DNA from: Isoetes taiwanensis
Lineage: Eukaryota; Streptophyta; Lycopodiopsida; Isoetales; Isoetaceae
Direction: 5' to 3'
Assembly (NCBI GenBank): GCA_021234155.1
Contig: JAJEKV010000765.1
Coordinates: 29,982 to 93,981 of the forward strand
DNA: 64,000 bases
Shown here in pieces: positions 1 to 10,555 of this stretch; the first letter of the stretch is position 1; every line of letters starts with the position of its first letter. Both the position numbers and the translations under genes were made by a program. Under the pieces are notes generated by a model that was not told where the DNA came from, searched no databases, and saw only the letters and a program-made list of their open reading frames with translations.

Positions 1-228
1 CTAAACAGGAAACACTTCGCAATCTCCCTCCGAAAAATTGCAATGAAGGTCCGTTCTGGTTGCCACTGCCACTCATAATTTTGAATTGCTGACGTGGCTA
101 CTCCTAATGATTACATATCCCAACTAACTAAAATTCAAAAAAATAACAAAAACGGGTGCCTACATGCCCTACATTATACATAATGTAAGGGCATTTCTTT
201 TAGACACCCTAGCTTTCTTTTACCCTGG
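1..228. other. AT-rich flank outside the inverted duplication
   Basis: No gene or recognisable repeat is visible. The homology between the two inverted arms stops at about 229, so this stretch lies outside the duplication. A short palindromic run around 168-190 (ACATTATA...TAATGT) is the only structure seen. Confidence 0.4.
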
Positions 229-1032
229 GAGTTCGTGAAGTGGGCGGTAGACTGGTGGCCCTTCCCCAAGGCAAGCGAAGAACCTAGAAACGATGTTGTT
301 GGAGAGGTTAATAGCAAGCAACTTGGAGTTGCAGCTGAGATCCCTCAAGTAAACATAGAGAATCATCCATAGACCGATGGACAAACTGCAGCAGGCCGAA
401 ATACTCTTCAAGATCGCATGCAGGGCATGATAGACACCTGGTTGTAATCGAAACTGATAGATAGTGCATGCCAGAGCACAAATCGATCCTATTTAAAGCC
501 AGAAAAAGTGCTTTTGAGAGACCCACGGATTGAAAAAGCTTTGTAATTCTGCTATTCTTGTGCAGGCTGAATTACCTTTGCTGATCCGAAGCCCTACAAC
601 CCAAACCCGACCTCTTAGAGCTTGATTCTGGTTCTTTGCTACATCACTGGGTGGTATTCTTAAGAGCTATAGAAGGAATCACGCTGTTCTTGCTTGTAAT
701 GCTTGCAAGCTTTGAAGTTGGATTCCGTTGCAAGAGCATTGCTTTGTATTTGGAATACAGAGACATTACTTGCATTGATTTGCAGTACTGGCAATAGATT
801 GCCAGGTTCATACTTGCATCCACAGAATTATCTCAGAGAGATAATTCACTGATCCTTGTGTGCAAAGGATCATTCGATTCTTTTAGAATGGATCAAGAGG
901 AAGCCAGGCTTCCTGGTTAGTCTCTGGGAGACTAATCCCATCGGTCGTGGGGAACTGTGGGAGTTCGTGGAGTGGGCGGTAGACCGATGGCCCTTCCCCG
1001 TTGTTTGGGAAAGCTGCAGAATTGCTGCATGA
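229..1032 (+). mobile_element. Ty3/gypsy gag and LTR fragments
   Basis: The block joins an LTR end (229-257) to a short gag segment (about 258-350) and then a longer, diverged LTR segment (about 480-1,032). The LTR part matches the copies at 39,511, 42,219, 42,593 and 50,000, including the GATCCTTGTGTGCAAAGGATC hairpin area and the terminal AATTGCTGCATGA. The gag piece matches the gag region near 45,090-45,170. The LTR end is reused inside gag, so this is a rearranged remnant and not a simple solo LTR. Confidence 0.7.
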
Positions 1033-1044
1033 GACCGGAGTCAT

Positions 1045-1170
1045 CCCCCCTGTGTGAATATGCACACAAACCAAAGGGGGTTTCAGGGGGAATTTAATTT
1101 TAAAGTGTTGGATGTAATGGTTTGTATTAATTCAAAAAAAAAATTAGCCTCTTCGAGGCCTAGGAAAAGG
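1045..1170 (+). repeat. Dispersed repeat R1, copy 1
   Basis: The segment starting GTGTGAATATGCACACAAACC and continuing through an AAAGGGGG tract and GTGTTGG recurs at 28,195-28,330 in the same orientation and at about 27,725-27,965 inverted. It looks like the end of an uncharacterised repeat. No coding capacity is seen. Confidence 0.55.
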
Positions 1171-2089
1171 TGGTGTACAAATTAGAGAAAAGGGTATATG
1201 CCAATTTTATACTAGTAAAAAAAACAATGTTTCTCCTTATTTTTTTGCAAGAAAGCCACGCAACCTATATAGGGGACTATATATATGTCCCTTGTCACCA
1301 TTTAGAAGGCTTATTTGAAGAAATGTAGCGTGTTCTATACAAAGCTGAGAAAAACGCATTAAAGGTCATATGGTTTAATTTTTTATACTTATAATTGAAC
1401 TTCATGATCTTCACTTTCATTCATCAATAAACATGACTAGCTAGTAAATGATGAGTTTGACTCAAATTTTTAACTCTAATGTGTTAATCCTATGGTTGTA
1501 CATCATCTATAAATCTAGTTAATTGCATGATTAAACCCTAATTACATTATATGCAAGTAGATAAAGTAATTTTCTATGTAGACATACGAAGAATGCATCA
1601 TTCGTTCCCTCGTGATACTTACATGTGGTGATTTTGGAGCATTTTAACATATAACGACGTAAAAATATACTTCCTTCCTTCCTTCCTTCCTAAAATCGTA
1701 TAGGAAATTCTCTATTGGATTTTGAAGTTGATATAACTTATGAACACTCCAAAAAAACATAAGATTGTACTTCATATAGTTACGAACCTATGACCACAAG
1801 AATTAAGCCAAAACTTATAATTATAAGAGAGAAATAATTCCTAAACTGCAAGTAACGTTTTTGAACAAAATAGGGTTTAGCGGCTTCCATGAATGTTAGA
1901 TGATAGCAACCAAAGCTAAAAACATACAAAATAATGTGGTCTATCATAAGTAGACAAATAATTTTTAATTTTAGCAAGGTTTAGGCCTGTTTATACTAGG
2001 AAAACCCAAGAGTGTTGTTCTGGACTATTGCAGAAACTGTCAAATTCTCTAATATTTGAACAATCACTACAATATATAGGTGAGTTTAT
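1171..2089. other. AT-rich spacer with a short TTCC microsatellite
   Basis: No gene is supported. A (TTCC)n run lies at about 1,672-1,690. Most of the stretch is shared, inverted, with the right arm (28,340-28,930), so it is old duplicated intergenic or decayed element sequence. The 65-residue minus-strand reading frame at 1,780-1,977 has no recognisable motif. Confidence 0.4.
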
Positions 2090-3755
2090 TGATCTTGAAA
2101 TTCTTGAAGGTCATTAAGAATCAAGTAAAGATTGATATGATGGCGATATAACGCAAAATCGAAACTTCTATTCTCAGATATATTGGTTTAAGTGGCAGTG
2201 GATCAACTGGACCAATTCTAGTCCATAGACCAGGAAAGGTCCCCAGGGCCACTCTAGAGTTAAGATTGATTCTCTTTCTAGTACAGCAGTCATTGTCTAT
2301 GTCGATAAAGTTGGGGCTAGAATTGAGAAATTATGGGATCATTTGCTTAAGCTCCATAAAGGGATAACAATCAACTCTATCTATTGATTAAAATATCCTC
2401 ATCTTCTTGTTGAATATGCAAACTCGAAAACTGCAAATTTTTTGTTGAAGACTGCTAGATCAACTTTTGATAACTTCCAGCTATTTTTTCTCAAATGGAG
2501 CCCCTTGTTTCCTATAAACGACTTTGGAAAATTTTATATTGCCTCTGTAAGCATGAGTGAGCTTTGCCCTATATATTGGAATGAAGATTGTTTCTCTATC
2601 ATTTTCAACTCTATTGGCACTTACATTACTACAGAATATTTTCCATATAAACCTCCTAAATGTTTTATCCAGTTGGACATTTCTAAGATTGTGCCTACTT
2701 CCATTCCCCTTCTTGACTTCTTTGGCAAAAAAATTAGCCTTCAACTTAGATGGGTAGGATTGCCAACTTTTTGTTAGGATTACAATTCTAGACATTTTTC
2801 CTCTATGGTTTGTCAGCTCAAAGGATAGGCTAACGTTGCGGATGGTATACAAAATAATGATAGAGCATCGAACTCCACTGATATAGCCACTTTTATGGAT
2901 ATGAGAGAAAATTCTTATCCCATCAATTATCCTAAAAGGATCTGGTTAATCGGCCCTATTCTGCATAGAATGGTATTCGGAATGATAACAATTATGATTT
3001 CGGTAGGCAACTTCACTCAAAAGATCACTCTCAAAGGTTGGAGTGAACCAGAGTCAATGGCAGTAAAAAACGAATCTTAAGGAGAAGAGAGAGACAAAAG
3101 CTCACACAAAAGGTATGGCAGTAAAAAAAGAATCCAAAGGGAAAGAGAGCAGAGACAAAAGCTCATACAAAAGGATAATATCCTTTAAAAGTTTCAAATA
3201 TCTCTGCACATCCCTCAAGTATAGTCAGAGTTCTAAACAAAGGAGGTTTTCTTCCTTCAAACATAGCCATAGTAGCTACTGCCTCCAAATCTGAAAATAC
3301 CATTGACAGCTCAAAGATGATCAAAGAAAATATTGATTATAACAGAAGAATGCTTAAAGGCAAGGCCCCTATGATATATGATCTTCACCAGACTCTGAAT
3401 GGCATCCTTAATGATTCTAAGGAGCGGGCATTACTGAGCAAAAAGTAGAACTATCTCTAAAGCTTCTAAAGCTATTACATGTAACAGGCATGCTGGCATC
3501 AAAATAATCTTTTCTGGATTAAAGTTTACCCGGATCAGGATAGAGAGAATGAAGAATCTTTCATTATGGGACATAAGGAAAAACAGGAATTTTTAGCAAG
3601 GGATAAGGTTGCTACACTTCCTTCTAAATGTCAATCATAGGAGGGTATTCCATTATCCTCAAGCATCTAGAATTTAAATACTCAAGAAACAGTCACAGAT
3701 AGTGGAAAAATCTATATACTGCTCCAGACAATGACAACTCATAAACCAAGGTTAT

Positions 3756-3772
3756 GTGTAATAATAGATTTT
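3756..3772 (+). repeat. Target-site duplication, left copy
   Basis: GTGTAATAATAGATTTT is repeated exactly at 5,338-5,354 on the other side of a truncated LINE. This is the size and arrangement expected from target-primed reverse transcription. Confidence 0.85.
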
Positions 3773-5337
3773 TTTTTTTGAAGAATATAAGAATATATTA
3801 AACCACTAGAATGCGATCAAGTACAATGATAAGTGTGATGCTAAGAAATGAAGTGCCCATCATGATTCACAATCTGTAGGAATGTCGACCAAATTTCCCG
3901 CTTAACTGCGCCAGACAAACTTGAGACTTGGTAAGCTTGCCACAACTTATGCCTCAAGATCGGAACCAACCGAAAAGGGCTAAGAACTGCATTCTGAAAG
4001 ACCTTCGCTCTCCGTCTTTTCCAAATCAACCACAGAAGCCAAGCTCGCGATAAATGGAACGCTTCTTTGCTTGGCCAGCGGCCAACTGCTAGGAAAGACT
4101 CCCAAGAGAATCTTCTAACTGCACAATGAAGACCCAAAGAGGGCTCTCACCCAGGACCAAGCTGCCCCTACCTGCATTGCATAGGACAAAGCAAAGTGCT
4201 CAATGGTCTCTCGACGCCTCCCACATAGAGGGCATGTTTCCGCTACACGAGGCTTGAACACGTGGACTTCGGACATTCACCCCGAGGCTACGGTGCAAGA
4301 TGCGCCACAAAAGGGTGCGGATTTTAGGAGGAGGCAATGTATTCCACGCCCACTTCCACATGGCGGGCCACTTACTCCCTGGAAGCTTAAGCGACCACTT
4401 ATCCGGCGACAGCGTGTCTGGCGCTAGAAGCCCATAAGCCGATGCTACAAACCGAGATGCATCAAGTCCACTATCGACTTCTAAACGCGATTGACTTGAG
4501 AAGACAAGCGCAATGGAATAGCATTAGCAATTCTGGTCCAAGTCCGTATGTCCTGTCCCGCCAAGGCCAAATCGTTCCTAAAAAAAACACCCACGGGGCC
4601 GGATGACCCTCCCAATACCGATCCACGGATGGATGTTACCCCGCAGCAATCCATCGATGCCGAGAGTACACGGGTGTAGGGAAGAGGCCAGGGGGAGATG
4701 AGAATCCAAGGGCACCCGAGAAAGGGCGATGAGGCTACTATACACCTGCTAGGGTCCAATGAAAAGAGAACCTTGACCACCTTCCGGGGAGGGGGAGACC
4801 CTTAAGAAAAGGCGAAGCATGAGGGAATGGCCGCAAATCCTCAAACAGAGCCCACGGCAACCCGAGCGAATTGCCGGCTTCCTAAACACAATAGAGTGAC
4901 GAAGCGACTGTGCCAACAGAACCAAACCTGGGGATTGTTGCTCCTGCAACAACTGCCAGATGAATTTCGACACCAGCACCTTCATATGCAACGACACATC
5001 AAGCATACCTAAGCCCCCGCCTTTTTGGGACGCACACACTTCCACCATGCGACCTTCACTGTAGCCCCCTCCTCATTTCCTCCCCAAACAAAATTGCGAA
5101 TGGTGTCATCCAACTCCTTAACCACACTTTCTGGCGCAAGTATGCAGGAGGCTGCATAAACATGAGTGCTACAGAGCACTGACTTGGCTACCAGAATCCT
5201 ACCAGCCATGGTGAGTTTACTTCCCCTCCACCAATTCAGATGCTGCTTAAGATTCTGTAGTGTCTCCGCCCAAATTGCTCTAGCATTAATGTCCAAGCCA
5301 AATGGTATGCCTAACAGTTTGGCAGCTGTGTGTGGCG
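3773..5337 (-). mobile_element. 5'-truncated LINE, 3' part of ORF2
   Basis: Flanked by an exact 17-bp target duplication, this 1.56 kb insertion lies on the minus strand with its poly(A) end at the left (T-run at 3,769-3,779). Minus-strand frames at 5,009-5,296 and 4,749-5,048 resemble the region after the LINE reverse transcriptase: WWRGSKLTMAGRILVAKSVL, a VWGG segment, then GGLGMLDVSLHMKVLVSKFI. The frame at 3,841-4,137 (SRAWLLWLIWKRRRAKVF) resembles the C-terminal zf-RVT zinc-binding domain. Frameshifts separate the pieces, so it is dead. It is visibly GC-richer than its host sequence. The right arm of the inverted duplication lacks it. Confidence 0.8.
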
Positions 5338-5354
5338 GTGTAATAATAGATTTT
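5338..5354 (+). repeat. Target-site duplication, right copy
   Basis: This exact copy of the 17-bp sequence at 3,756-3,772 marks the 5'-truncated end of the inserted LINE. Confidence 0.85.
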
Positions 5355-6278
5355 GAGCTTTAGCTGACGTAAATGATGAGTTTTGTGCCGATATTGAAGA
5401 GCCATTAACTATCCCCCAGGATTTTTCATATGTCCCCAACATTGACCCTCCAAATAACCATATACACCCTTCATCCTTGCCTTTGATTGATTTGGATAAC
5501 TAGCCTCCTATCCCCCAGTATAATAATTCAAATTCTGACCATGTTGCAAGGCAACTTTCTGAGTTACATGTGGACACTGCTGGTCTATGTTCCTTTAGTT
5601 TAAATAAGGATAGAAATAAGAAAGATACAGTCACAGGCAAGGGGGTTAATTCAGAGGGTGAGGCAACTCATTTGGAAGAAAGAAAAGAAAGGAATAGACA
5701 AAGATCTGTGGATGTGAATACAGGCCTTATAGGATCAAAAGAAATTTTCTCTACTTTGGTACAAGGATATGTAGATGTTGACATAGTTCCTTCCGTAATT
5801 GATATGGACAAGGCTTTTCCACAAACAATTCAGCAATGGATGTCGCAGATAATCTTACCAGGCAAGATCTAAATCACTGCATTTCCCTTAAAGAAACAAA
5901 TGAAGAAAAAAATGGTACTAATCCTTTTTTTCCTAATAATATGGTAATACAGTCCAAAATAACTGCTGTCGATCAAAATTCTGGCCCTCTCCTCTCCTTT
6001 TGGATATTGATAGCTCTGATAAAGAAAATGATTGCTCTCCAGTCATTAATACTTGGGAAGATGATCAATTTCTATCCTTTCAAATAGGGCTTTTTCTAAA
6101 TCTAAGCGTAAAAGGTCTGCTTCCAAAAAAACCATTAAACTGAGGAGACCTATAATGCTTGATACTCTTGCTCTTCATACTAGGCATCAATTTAAGAGAA
6201 ATAATAGGAGTCAATCTAGAGGGTTAATTTAGATATTTCCCTTTTTTACTCTAGTCTTTTTCTTCCTTTTATCTGCTC

Positions 6279-6350
6279 ATGAAGATCATGACATGGAACC
6301 TTAGGGGACCAGTGGCCTGCAAACCCCCGGTTGGGATATTCTTAGTTTTC
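6279..6350 (+). pseudogene. Start of LINE ORF2, truncated
   Basis: The ATG at 6,279 opens MKIMTWNLRG, matching the conserved first strand of the apurinic-type endonuclease of plant LINE ORF2 proteins. The frame runs only about 24 codons because endonuclease sequence stops after residue 11 or so and 3' UTR-like sequence follows. It marks the deletion that made this a half-LINE. Confidence 0.6.
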
Positions 6351-6537
6351 CAGCATGAACAGCCTTGATTTGGTTTGGGCATTTGCCCTCAACATGTATA
6401 TTGTGTGGTGATGGGATCTTGCCCTCTTTTGTTCTGTGATGGGGCCTAGTCCCCTTTTTGCTTGATATATTTTGGACTTTGGTCTCCTGTTCTGTCGTCA
6501 CATGTCCAATAGGACGCTGCCTAGTGGACGTTAAAAT

Positions 6538-6575
6538 ACTTATCTTATCTTATCTTATCTTATCTTATCTTATTC
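6538..6575 (+). repeat. (TTATC)n LINE 3' tail
   Basis: About seven tandem units form the 3' tail of the half-LINE. Many plant LINEs end in short tandem repeats instead of pure poly(A). The inverted counterpart is the GATAA run at about 23,648-23,668. Confidence 0.75.
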
Positions 6576-6589
6576 TATAGGGATATATC

Positions 6590-7797
6590 ACTATGTGTGC
6601 AATATCCTATTGCAAGAATTCCTACAAGCAAACGAACATGGTCTGACTCAGTGCATATATATTCTAGATAAATCCTTGCATTACTTAAGCAAAATCGCCG
6701 TTTGCAATTATAAAATTCACTACACTTGCATCATCCTTGCAAGTACACTTTCCTGAGCCAGACTATTTAATGATGTAATATACATCACAAAATTGAATCC
6801 ACTGCACATATTCAACAAATGATATTCTTGGGGCTTAGAACAATGAGATTTATCTGATATATGGTTTTATCCACTAATAACCATTCTTGATCATTTAACA
6901 TTTCCATCCATATAGAATCTCCATTTAGGTTGCTAATGATTTCCTGCTTATTTGCAATACGACCGAAATCACCAAGTAAAAATAAATATCTATAGGGCAT
7001 CATGTTCCAAGTGAAAGAAAGGATTGTCCCTATCTAGATTTTATGTATCATAGGTATGCGATCCTCTAGGTAGGAAGTAACAACCAACAAATGTTCTTCC
7101 TTTCGATCCATATATAATGTTTTAAAGCTTTGTGTTTAAGAACTGGCATTGCTTTCAAAAACTCATTCCGATTATAAGATGCAATGCCTCCAAAACCCTT
7201 GAGTCTCCACCCTTTTGTATTACAAGCTTAAATCCACAATGTTCAGCAATGCTTTTTCTTCCACAACTTCTCAGAGCACCATCTGTGCATGACTTGGTAT
7301 TATACATACTTGAGGTTCTAGATAAACGTCTGCAATTACTGAGCCCTCAGTAGTCATTATCTCCGCTTATCTAGTATCATCATTACTACAAAGGTTTTTC
7401 CCTTGAAAACCTTTCGAGGCAGGGGTTTTTTAATCCTAGTAGTAATGATTGTACTAGCCCATTGTATGGGTCCTATTGTATGGTCTCCGTGGATGTTAAA
7501 AAAACTATTCTATTCTATTCTATTCTTCATGCTCACACGTCTCTAAGCAAATTTTGATATCTAAATTCAGCAATACATGATCCATAGTAGCAACCTTACT
7601 AGCAGCTTACATTCCAAGATCCAACCCTGACGGTCTCAAGTCCCTAGCATATATTATCATCACCTTGCCATTGCGCCAAGATGTCAAAAACCAACAATGC
7701 ATTATCCATAGTAGCTAACTAAGTAGCAGTTAGTGTATTTACATTCCAAGATCCAACCTTGATGGTCTCGAATCCCTAGCATATAATACCATCACCT
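6590..7797 (-). pseudogene. LINE ORF2 endonuclease part, inverted relative to its RT
   Basis: Read on the minus strand from about 7,795, this begins with the endonuclease opening GSWNVNTLTAT, present as two imperfect tandem copies (about 7,685-7,790 and 7,565-7,670). It continues to LFLLGDFGRIANKQEIISN at 6,812-7,003 and reaches a TESDHVRLLV segment near 6,630, which carries the SDH motif that closes the domain. The reverse transcriptase of the same LINE starts at about 7,800 on the plus strand. The head-to-head arrangement is typical of twin-primed LINE insertion. A small LINE end is inserted at 7,262-7,521, and stops and frameshifts are present. Confidence 0.65.
7262..7521 (+). mobile_element. 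Short 5'-truncated LINE 3' end
   Basis: This 260-bp insertion ends in (TTCTA)n and matches the 3' ends of the LINEs at 20,890-21,130 and 10,556-10,800 (reverse complement), including the GGTTTTTCCCTTGAAAACC segment. It is flanked by TTCTTC on both sides (7,256-7,261 and 7,522-7,527). The equivalent right-arm site (about 22,941-22,952) has no insertion, so it arrived after the duplication. Confidence 0.7.
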
Positions 7798-7799
7798 TG

Positions 7800-8960
7800 A
7801 CAGGTAGGCTTTCGTCCAGGCCATTCTAGATAGACCATATTTTCACATTGTGTATGCTTATTAAACATAGTCGAAGCTTGAAACAAGACCTCTATATATG
7901 CTTTGTGGATTTCTCTTTTGCCTTTGATATAGTACCTCAAGCTTCTTTGGCAGTGCTTGCAAACACTTGGGGTTCCAGAAGACCTTTTAAATGCAGTTTA
8001 TCTTGTACATTAATCAATTGGAAGAATGGAGTAATCATCATGGTGGCAGAGGCCCACATTTAGCATATTGTATCATCTGGTAGCTTATGTATTCTGATGA
8101 TGTTTCACTTATGACACATACAGTTGCTAGTATGCAACAACATTTACATGCTCTGTACAGCTTTTGTGAGAGCACAGGCTGTGTGTTAAACAACTTTTGT
8201 GAGAACACAGCCTGTGTGTTAATCTCTAAAAAACCAAGCTCTTGGTAGTTCAATCTTCTCGGCATATTATTCTAACTTTGCTCTATGATAGCAAAGAAGT
8301 TGGAAGCTGTAAATAGCTACAAGTATCTTGATGTAGAATTCTGTAAAAACACACTTTGGAAACAGTGTATTACCAAGCGTGTGATTGCTGGCTAGAGGGC
8401 ACCCTATACAGTGCATCCACAATTATTTTCGCACAGAGATTCATGATTGGTCACGCAAAGCCAACTTGTTTCGGGTTTTGGTAGAGCATGTTTTACTGTA
8501 TGGTTCAAAAATGCGGAGACCTGCCATTAGTACTAGTGCTTGGGAGAGCTTCAAACAGATGCTTAAGTCCTTTCTCACTTACAGCCTAGGAGTCAAAACA
8601 GTGGTGCCCTATGCTATTCTTTTACAAGAGATAAATGTGTTTGGCCTCTTCAACATTTTGCCATGAAGTGCCATCTCTACTATATCAACAAGGTACATGA
8701 CATGGATGATGATAGGTACCCTCTTCTCGCGCTTGCCATGGCTGAATCTCCTCAGCGTTTGAAACGATGTTGGAAAGAGCATTGTATATGCATGGTTTGC
8801 CCGCCGGTCTGTGCAACCGAAACACTACATGATGCTTGCTAGTTTTGATCCCAAGCTTTTGCAATAATATCTTGATGGTCGTTTTTCTCAAAAGATATGG
8901 ATGCAGTTACCTTGGCCCAAGTTAAAACATGTCATTATCATACACATATAGATCCTACTG
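7800..8960 (+). pseudogene. LINE reverse transcriptase fragment
   Basis: Plus-strand frames show RT motifs related to the LINE at 10,556-13,380: FVDFSFAFDIVP (the catalytic FxDFxxAFD-type block) near 7,890-7,935, YSDDVSLM (a YxDD box with S for A) near 8,088-8,115, and LFRVLVEHVLLYGS followed by SFLTYSLGVKT near 8,465-8,600. Several stops and frameshifts are present, and a short internal duplication (two CTGTGTGTTAA units, 8,180-8,222) disrupts the frame. The 3' end of the element is missing because homology to the right arm ends at about 8,965. Confidence 0.7.
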
Positions 8961-8965
8961 TGGAC

Positions 8966-9328
8966 TGTCGGCCCCATTATTTCGCAAAAGATTTGAATGC
9001 TGCGAGTGCATCCACTATGCGGCCATCCCACGACGTCGGCTAAAGGCATCATCCAAATGCCCTTGCAAGCTTCTTAGAAGGCTGCATCCTTCAAGTATTT
9101 TACATTCAGACAAAAACACATCTGCCTCAGGTGGCGCTGCAGCAGAGGTTCATTTGAAAGGAACTGCGGATCATGATCCGAAACCGAATTATCTCCAAGG
9201 CAGGACCGAAAAAGACCTGGAAATGCCAAAGCTACGTTCGCATTCTAGTAAGCCCTATCTAGCCAAACTTGCATGACCCCCATCAATCTGATCATTGCAC
9301 CAAATGAAGGAATTTTCACCATCTAACT
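8966..9328. other. Unassigned spacer at the inner left-arm breakpoint
   Basis: Homology to the right arm stops here. A 115-codon plus-strand frame (8,929-9,276) starts inside LINE sequence and has no recognised motif. I do not call a gene. Confidence 0.35.
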
Positions 9329-9663
9329 CTAATAGGTTTCAATCATGGAGAAGACGATGCCATTGCTGACGCTCAAATCCAGGCATAACAGTAGACATGG
9401 CTCCTTGTTGATCCTCCCTTCTATTTCGACCATGTTGAAGTCTCCGACAAGAATCCATGAAATCTCTTGACTCATACTAAGCATCTTGGTCCGTAAAGAT
9501 GCCCATAATGAAGCTCTTTGATGAGACTTATTATGAGCATAAATATTCGCAAGACCATATTGGGCTCCATAGTCCTGCCACAAGAGAAAAGCCCAGTGGC
9601 CAAACCGATCCACCTCAGTGAAAAGTGACTGATAATGAAGGTTGCCAAGCTATGAAAATCCAC
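9329..9663 (-). pseudogene. LINE endonuclease fragment (second family)
   Basis: A minus-strand frame reads GLANIYAHNKSHQRASLW and then ISWILVGDFNMVE, which are the conserved NIYAPN-type and GDFN motifs of plant LINE endonucleases. It differs from the 'GDFGRI' family at 6,812 and 23,217, so it comes from another LINE lineage. Only about 110 residues survive and no reverse transcriptase follows. Confidence 0.7.
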
Positions 9664-9716
9664 CTCGAATTGAAAAGTGGACCGATAATGAAGGTTGCCA
9701 AGCTATGAAGGGTTTG
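9610..9716. repeat. Two-copy tandem duplication, about 55 bp
   Basis: The segment GATAATGAAGGTTGCCAAGC with its flanks occurs twice (about 9,630 and 9,683), with small differences between the copies. It overlaps the start of the endonuclease fragment. Confidence 0.75.
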
Positions 9717-9719
9717 TTT

Positions 9720-10555
9720 TTGCATATACTAATAGCTTTTGGGGAATCATTGCCGTATACAAGGGGTTTTGGTTGAGCCCTTGCACGTAATGGTATATCC
9801 CTTTATACAATAGGTGCATCCGTCAATCACATTGAAACATTGACATCCAACTTAGATAGATAAAGCGATACCATCTTGAGGAGGAGGGTAAAAAGCATGT
9901 TAGGGTGTCCCTTAAAAAGCATTAGTGACCAAAAAGTACCTAAAAAGGTAGCGTATCCCCTTGTGACATTTGTGTTGTTTTAGAACTTTTTATACATATA
10001 TTGGTCTCCGATAGCATTATCTCTATCTTAACTTTGAATATTAATGGACATCCATTTTAGATAGATAAAAGCGATATCGTTTTGAAGCTACCTAGTGTAT
10101 GAGGAGGAAAAGTGGTACACCCTAACCACCCCCACCCCCGAACATTCCATGACTAAATGCATTGAGTGGCCAGGCGGACTTACTTCGCTCTTTCTGGTGC
10201 ATCTTCCACTCAATGATCCTTGATTCTCAATTAGTATTAGATCGTTAAGAATGACTGGATGTATATAATTAATATGTTCCATGCATGGATCAAAAATAGG
10301 GGATTCCATCCCTAACAATTCGTGCATTTTTAAGAACATTCGACCATCTAAAAACCTTTCCGACGATTTTCAGGCTATAAAAGCAAAAAAATTCAGTAGA
10401 AAACACTTACAAAATGCACTTTCAATTATTTTTTCCAGTAGTCTTAAATATAGGGTGGCATTTTTAATGGTTAGTTATATCACTTTTTTCGAGCCCTGCT
10501 TCCACGTTGAAAGCTCTATAAAGTTAAAAAGAAAATGAACCACATTATTGAGAAG
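9720..10555. other. AT-rich spacer with a spaced direct repeat
   Basis: No gene is supported. A segment containing TAGATAGATAAA and GCGATA occurs at about 9,845-9,880 and again at about 10,050-10,082, which suggests remnants of a short repeat family. Small minus- and plus-strand frames here have no recognisable domain. Confidence 0.4.

Larger units (their letters stand above)
2442..6235 (+). pseudogene. LINE ORF1-like protein (DUF4283-like), interrupted
   Basis: The reading frame at 2,442-2,777 contains a segment like the DUF4283 nucleic-acid-binding domain that opens plant LINE ORF1 proteins: ELCPIYWNEDCFSIIFNSIG, followed by LDISKIVP and LQLRWVGLP. Further pieces are at 2,895-3,080, at 5,570-6,087, and in a lysine/arginine-rich C-terminal stretch (SKSKRKRSASKKTIKLRRP) ending near 6,235, just before the ORF2 start at 6,279. 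The coding sequence is broken by stops and frameshifts and by a LINE inserted between 3,772 and 5,338. ORF1 proteins of this kind coat LINE RNA. The DUF4283 assignment rests on pattern recognition only. Confidence 0.5.
2090..6575 (+). mobile_element. Half-LINE: ORF1 plus 3' UTR with ORF2 deleted
   Basis: The element has a LINE ORF1-like region (from about 2,442). It then has an ORF2 start at 6,279 that reads MKIMTWNLRG, the classic opening of a plant LINE endonuclease. After about 11 codons it passes directly into a 3' UTR and a (TTATC)n tail at 6,538-6,575. About 3 kb of endonuclease and reverse transcriptase is missing. The right-arm copy (23,650-26,635, inverted) has the same ORF2/3' UTR junction, so the deletion predates the duplication. 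A separate truncated LINE interrupts this copy at 3,773-5,337. The 5' limit is uncertain. Confidence 0.65.
229..8965 (+). repeat. Left arm of a large imperfect inverted duplication
   Basis: This stretch matches the reverse complement of about 21,410-29,391 in the same element order. Paired landmarks include a gag/LTR junction (about 258 with about 29,345), the block with 'ctagctagtaaatgatgag' (about 1,437 with 28,928), a DUF4283-like ORF (2,442 with about 26,260), an ORF2 start (6,279 with 23,925), a (TTATC)n tail (6,575 with 23,650), an endonuclease fragment (7,003 with 23,217) and a reverse transcriptase fragment (8,890 with 21,476). The arms differ by many substitutions and several indels, so the duplication is not recent. 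The inner breakpoint lies inside a LINE near 8,965. Confidence 0.8.

Noticed and set aside
8929-9276. 115-codon plus-strand frame
   Set aside because: It begins inside LINE sequence at the duplication breakpoint and contains no recognisable motif; its right-arm counterpart is not open.
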